From Nostoc sp. GT001 (GTDB lineage Bacteria > Cyanobacteriota > Cyanobacteriia > Cyanobacteriales > Nostocaceae), in contig NZ_JAUDRJ010000003.1 of NCBI RefSeq assembly GCF_030382115.1, positions 3,487,790 through 3,496,917 of the forward strand: a DNA stretch of 9,128 bases, written 5' to 3'. A program made the translations under genes and the position numbers. Positions within the stretch are counted from its first letter, which is position 1. Every line of letters starts with the position of its first letter. The notes under the pieces are model-generated. The model had not been told where the DNA came from, did no database searches, and was given only the letters and a program-made list of their open reading frames with translations. Below are positions 6,510 to 9,128 of the stretch, piece by piece.

Positions 6510-6538
6510 TAATTCATAATTACTAATTATGAATTAGG
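6510..6538. repeat. Near-perfect 13-bp-arm palindrome in a divergent promoter gap
   Basis: TAATTCATAATTA (6510-6522) and TAATTATGAATTA (6524-6536) are exact reverse complements around one C. The same DNA reads as four 7-base units AATTCAT, AATTACT, AATTATG, AATTAGG (6511-6538), so it may be a degenerate heptamer tract folded on itself. It lies between the divergent starts of the ATPase operon and the DUF62 gene, where an operator or shared promoter would be expected. Whether it is a protein site or only a repeat relic is open. Confidence 0.55.
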
Positions 6539-6560
6539 TTGATTGCAAATTACCCCATCA

Positions 6561-6570
6561 AAAGGAGGAG
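6561..6570 (+). promoter_or_regulatory. Strong Shine-Dalgarno that fixes the DUF62 gene start
   Basis: AAAGGAGGAG places GGAGG (6564-6568) six bases before the ATG at 6575. It is the strongest ribosome site in the window and rules out the upstream in-frame TTG at 6539, whose 12 extra residues would be coded by this site itself. Confidence 0.88.
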
Positions 6571-6574
6571 CAGA

Positions 6575-7366
6575 ATGTTTATCTGCGTCATTGCAGACTA
6601 CGGTACAGGAGATCCGGCATTTACAGAAGTCACACAACGTCTGCTGATGACTTTTCCCCATGCCCAAATTCATTTGCTTTCGGTTCCAGCATTCAGTACC
6701 TTAGCAACGGGATTCTGGATTGCCCAACTAGGACTTAACCCTGGCCCTAGCGATCGCCTAATTTATCACAACTGTGCGCCTCGTCAGGATGATCCTGAAG
6801 CCCGTCGAGACAATGAAGGTGAAGGACTAACTTATGCCCTGTTATCTAATGGTGTAAAAGTAGTGGGTGTGAATGCAGGTTACACCCTCTCCTTTATCAA
6901 AGACCATACAAAGGAGTTGCGAGTGGTCAACGTTTCTCGTGGTGGATCGCAGTTTCGCTCACGGGATATATTTCCTCCGGCTGCGGCTGCGATTATGAAT
7001 GAAGATTTTAGCCTTTTGGGAGATAGCCTCAAGAGTGAGCAAATCCCAGATGTTCCATCAGATCGTATTGCCTGGATTGATGGCTACGGCAACATTAAAA
7101 CAACTATTGGGGCGCATACAGTTAACTTGGAGCCTCAAAGCAAGATCGCCATCAGAATTGGAGATGTGGTCAGTGATGCGGTGTATTCTGATGGCAGTTT
7201 CAAGGTATCTGAAGGAACTTTAGCCTTTGCTCCTGGTAGTTCCGGTTGGTCAAGAAGCGATTCAGGGGAACCATTACGCTTTTTAGAACTATTTTTGCGA
7301 GGAGGGAGTGCTTGGGAACGCTTTGGCCGTCCTCGTGTGAATCAGCAAGTAACTCAAATTGCCTGA
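6575..7366 (+). CDS. DUF62 / SAM hydroxide adenosyltransferase family protein, divergent
   Basis: A 263-residue protein of the DUF62 family, whose studied members hydrolyse SAM to adenosine and methionine and whose cousins are the fluorinase and chlorinase. Landmarks are the N-terminal strand and loop FICVIADYGTGDP (2-14, family T-D-F-G-x-x-D), SQFRSRDIFPPAAAAI (125-140, family S-x-T-F-H-G-R-D-I-F-A-P-A-A) and IDGYGNIKTTI (168-178, family D-x-F-G-N-x-x-T-N), followed by a C-terminal beta domain with FAPGSSGW (218-225). Several catalytic positions are changed: the family H in FHGRD is R128, PDNG is replaced by VNAG (98-101), and DPGVGT-x-R aligns only loosely with the stretch around HNCAPRQDD (65-73). 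The fold assignment is good; the reaction is in doubt. Start chosen from the strong Shine-Dalgarno. It is transcribed away from the ATPase operon. Confidence 0.85.
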   Translation: MFICVIADYGTGDPAFTEVTQRLLMTFPHAQIHLLSVPAFSTLATGFWIAQLGLNPGPSDRLIYHNCAPRQDDPEARRDNEGEGLTYALLSNGVKVVGVNAGYTLSFIKDHTKELRVVNVSRGGSQFRSRDIFPPAAAAIMNEDFSLLGDSLKSEQIPDVPSDRIAWIDGYGNIKTTIGAHTVNLEPQSKIAIRIGDVVSDAVYSDGSFKVSEGTLAFAPGSSGWSRSDSGEPLRFLELFLRGGSAWERFGRPRVNQQVTQIA

Positions 7367-7547
7367 AATCGGGTAATTGTCTGCAATACGCTATACGTAG
7401 CTTGCTTCCCAAGGGTACACCAACGTTATGACGTTATGACTTCTCTACGATAGGCTGTGCCAACGCTTAGAGCAAGTACTCAAGCGTCGGGAACCTCCGC
7501 AACGCACTGGCCCCCTACGTGTATTTTAAAATCAAATATTAGTCCTA
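7367..7547. repeat. Non-coding mosaic of degenerate short repeats
   Basis: Between the DUF62 stop and the polymerase promoter there is no credible gene. The stretch holds GCTATACGTAGC (7390-7401), an 8-bp tandem pair GTTATGAC (7425-7440), TTCTCTACGATAGGCTGTGC (7441-7460), which looks like a decayed copy of a common Nostoc dispersed repeat, and CGGGAACCTCCGCAACGCAC (7488-7507), also familiar from Nostoc intergenic repeats. GC content is locally higher than in the flanking AT-rich DNA. Repeat family membership is from memory only. Confidence 0.5.
7463..7487. other. Stem-loop in the 7367-7590 gap
   Basis: ACGCTT-A-GAG (7463-7472) pairs with CTC-AAGCGT (7479-7487) around the loop CAAGTA, giving 9 bp with a single bulged A. 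There is no T-run directly after it on either strand, so it is not a clear terminator; it may be a repeat end. Confidence 0.5.
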
Positions 7548-7553
7548 TATAAT
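7548..7553 (+). promoter_or_regulatory. Candidate -10 element of the polymerase gene
   Basis: A perfect TATAAT lies 37 nt before the ATG at 7591. No TTGACA-like -35 is seen at 16-18 bp upstream, as in activator-dependent cyanobacterial promoters. Confidence 0.4.
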
Positions 7554-7590
7554 GGAGTATTTTGCGAGGCTGATAGGCTACAGTGCCACT

Positions 7591-9128
7591 ATGCCAAAAT
7601 TTAAACCAAAATCTCAGCAATCTAAAAAATCGAAAAAGCAGGCTAAAAAGGAAACTTCTACCCTTAGCCTCAAAGAACAGTTAGCCCAAAAGCGCAAATC
7701 TGCCCAAGTACGTAAAGAACTCACTAGCTTACTCACCACCGCCACTTTTGGCGGTGTCTTCGTTGGCATTCTACTATTTTTCGCAGTTGGAATTAAAGCA
7801 GCAGTCCCTGGCGTGTTAGGGATAATAATCATGTCCCTTTCCTACAAATATCCCCGCCAAGCCCTATATGCCTTCATTATTTACATACCTGTGGGAGGTA
7901 CTGTCACCTACTACTTAGGCAATAGTCCCATACTCCAATTAGCTAAAGATGCCTTTTACGTTCCAGCCCTAATTGGACTTTGGCAAACTTGCCGTAAACA
8001 GGGGCTACCTATAATTATTCCCAAAGGTATTACAATCCCACTTTATATTGTTTTGGCTTGCAGTGTGCTAACACTGTTGTTTGTTAATGGTGGACAGCAA
8101 TTTAACCCACAGAGTGTGGGACTATTAGAAAAAGCACCCCAAGAAATACCATTAGGTATGGGAATTCTGGGACTAAAAGTATTTCTAGGCTATGTCCCCC
8201 TGATTGGTTGTGCGTACTATCTAATTCGCGATAAGCGGGATTTTCTATTTTTATTGCGCCTCCAGATTGTCCTCACACTGATTTGCTGCGGACTGGGATT
8301 TATTCAATATTTTTTATTACTAACCGGTGTATGTCAAGGTACTAGAGGTCTTGAAGGAGATGCCTTATTTAGAGCAACACTCGAAGCCCGATGTTATTTT
8401 GGTGGAGCGCTAGTATATAGTCCCGAAGAAGGGATTATTCGTTTACCAGGGACATTTGTAGCTCCTTGGCAGTGGGCTTGGTTCTTAATTTCTAGCACCT
8501 TTTTTACCTTTGCCACTGGTTTCACCGATCCCTCGCCAATATGGCGGATCATCGGTTTAGGTTCTATAGTGGGAGTCTTTATCAATGCTGTAATCTCTGG
8601 ACAGAGAATCGCTTTAGCTTTAGTACCAATCTGCTTCGGGATTTTGCTATTGCTTACCGGACAACTTGGCAACCTGAAACGATTTATTCCCATAGGCGTA
8701 GGACTTGCCTTCATTCTGGGAATTGCGATGGTGACTAACCCTGCTGTTGTACAAGAGAGAACCGAGAGTTTTGTCAGTCGTTGGAACGCTTCACCACCTC
8801 AAGATTTTATCATCCAGCAATTTGAAGAAAATTGGAAAAACGTAGACGGGCCATTAGGAAGCGGCTTAGGACGAGCAACCAACTCTGCCCGTGTGATGGG
8901 TCAAACTAAGCTTGTGGAAACCTACTACCCTAAAGTACTTTATGAAGTGGGAATTTTTGGATTACTAGCGTTTCTGAGTTTGGTAACAAGTTTAACAATT
9001 CTGGGCTTTAAAACCTATCGCTCTATAAAGAACCGTAATTTCCGTAGTTCCGGAGCAGCTTTGTGGGTGTTTATATTGTTTATTAGCACCAACACTTACT
9101 ATTATCCTCTGGATGTGGATCCTGTTGC
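7591..9128 (+). CDS. Wzy/O-antigen-ligase-type polysaccharide polymerase, HpsL-like (3' end outside window)
   Basis: The first 512 codons of a polytopic membrane protein; the frame is open to the right edge. Residues 1-45 are lysine-rich and cytosolic, then at least ten hydrophobic segments follow. Two regions outside the helices stand out: a loop with C248 and C268 that could be joined by a disulfide in the periplasm, and a long loop ending in GSGLGRATN (423-431) and LVETYYPKVLYEVGIFGLLAF, the arrangement of the Wzy_C/WaaL catalytic loop. Such proteins polymerise or ligate lipid-linked glycan units at the outer face of the inner membrane. The sequence strongly recalls cyanobacterial proteins named HpsL, proposed polymerase of hormogonium polysaccharide; I give no symbol because this is from memory. 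The ATG at 7591 is the first in frame, with a TATAAT upstream but no clear Shine-Dalgarno. It is the most GC-rich gene of the window by eye. Confidence 0.85.
   Translation, partial: MPKFKPKSQQSKKSKKQAKKETSTLSLKEQLAQKRKSAQVRKELTSLLTTATFGGVFVGILLFFAVGIKAAVPGVLGIIIMSLSYKYPRQALYAFIIYIPVGGTVTYYLGNSPILQLAKDAFYVPALIGLWQTCRKQGLPIIIPKGITIPLYIVLACSVLTLLFVNGGQQFNPQSVGLLEKAPQEIPLGMGILGLKVFLGYVPLIGCAYYLIRDKRDFLFLLRLQIVLTLICCGLGFIQYFLLLTGVCQGTRGLEGDALFRATLEARCYFGGALVYSPEEGIIRLPGTFVAPWQWAWFLISSTFFTFATGFTDPSPIWRIIGLGSIVGVFINAVISGQRIALALVPICFGILLLLTGQLGNLKRFIPIGVGLAFILGIAMVTNPAVVQERTESFVSRWNASPPQDFIIQQFEENWKNVDGPLGSGLGRATNSARVMGQTKLVETYYPKVLYEVGIFGLLAFLSLVTSLTILGFKTYRSIKNRNFRSSGAALWVFILFISTNTYYYPLDVDPV

Noticed and set aside
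6539..6574. TTG start adding 12 residues to the DUF62 protein
   Set aside because: The segment contains the strong Shine-Dalgarno AAAGGAGGAG for the ATG at 6575, and the family fold begins immediately after that ATG.
7353..7375. Terminator hairpin at the end of the DUF62 gene
   Set aside because: AATTGCC and GGTAATT can pair around the stop codon, but the stem is weak and no T-run follows.
8394..8714. Minus-strand open frame of 106 codons
   Set aside because: It is antisense to the polymerase gene; its proline- and lysine-rich product is the usual shadow of a hydrophobic coding strand.

Overview
The window looks like a chromosomal segment of a filamentous, Nostoc/Anabaena-type cyanobacterium. 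The HIP1 octamer GCGATCGC occurs at least five times (starting at 1332, 5139, 5576, 5660 and 6750), base composition is moderately AT-rich, and the intergenic gaps hold several short dispersed repeats, hairpins and a foldback element of the kind that litters Nostocales genomes. The genus is my inference from these features and from protein resemblance, not from a database match. No rRNA, tRNA, CRISPR array or phage gene was seen.

Layout. (1) 1-1079, minus: a GT39-type membrane glycosyltransferase, cut by the left edge. (2) 1208-1876, plus: a divergently transcribed methyltransferase-like protein with a 24-bp repeat inserted in frame. (3) 1902-1958: a three-stem palindromic repeat. (4) 2011-2466, plus: an EVE-domain protein. 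(5) 2549-3373, minus: a membrane-anchored M90/MtfA-type zinc peptidase, convergent with the EVE gene. (6) 3412-3534: a 123-bp MITE-like foldback element with TAA on both sides. (7) 3585-6481, minus: a two-gene operon. Its first gene encodes a two-helix membrane protein with a GrpE-like C-terminus. Its second gene encodes an Hsp70/actin-fold ATPase whose C-terminus is a helical stalk with a hydrophobic paddle instead of a peptide-binding domain. (8) 6575-7366, plus: a divergent DUF62 (SAM hydroxide adenosyltransferase family) protein, separated from the operon by a gap containing a near-perfect AT palindrome. (9) 7367-7590: a non-coding stretch of degenerate short repeats. (10) 7591-9128, plus: a Wzy/O-antigen-ligase-type polysaccharide polymerase (HpsL-like), cut by the right edge.

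How they may work together. The edge genes both belong to envelope polysaccharide or lipid glycosylation, and most of the other genes look like independent housekeeping or accessory units. The real functional unit is the 3585-6481 operon. I read it as a membrane-resident ATPase/exchange-factor pair: an Hsp70-fold ATPase that can insert in or lie on the membrane, made together with its own membrane-anchored GrpE-like nucleotide exchange factor. No J-protein and no canonical DnaK substrate domain accompany it, so a role in membrane remodelling or membrane-protein handling is more likely than general protein folding. This is the strongest candidate in the window for an undescribed system. The GrpE-like assignment rests on motif resemblance that I could not test by profile search.
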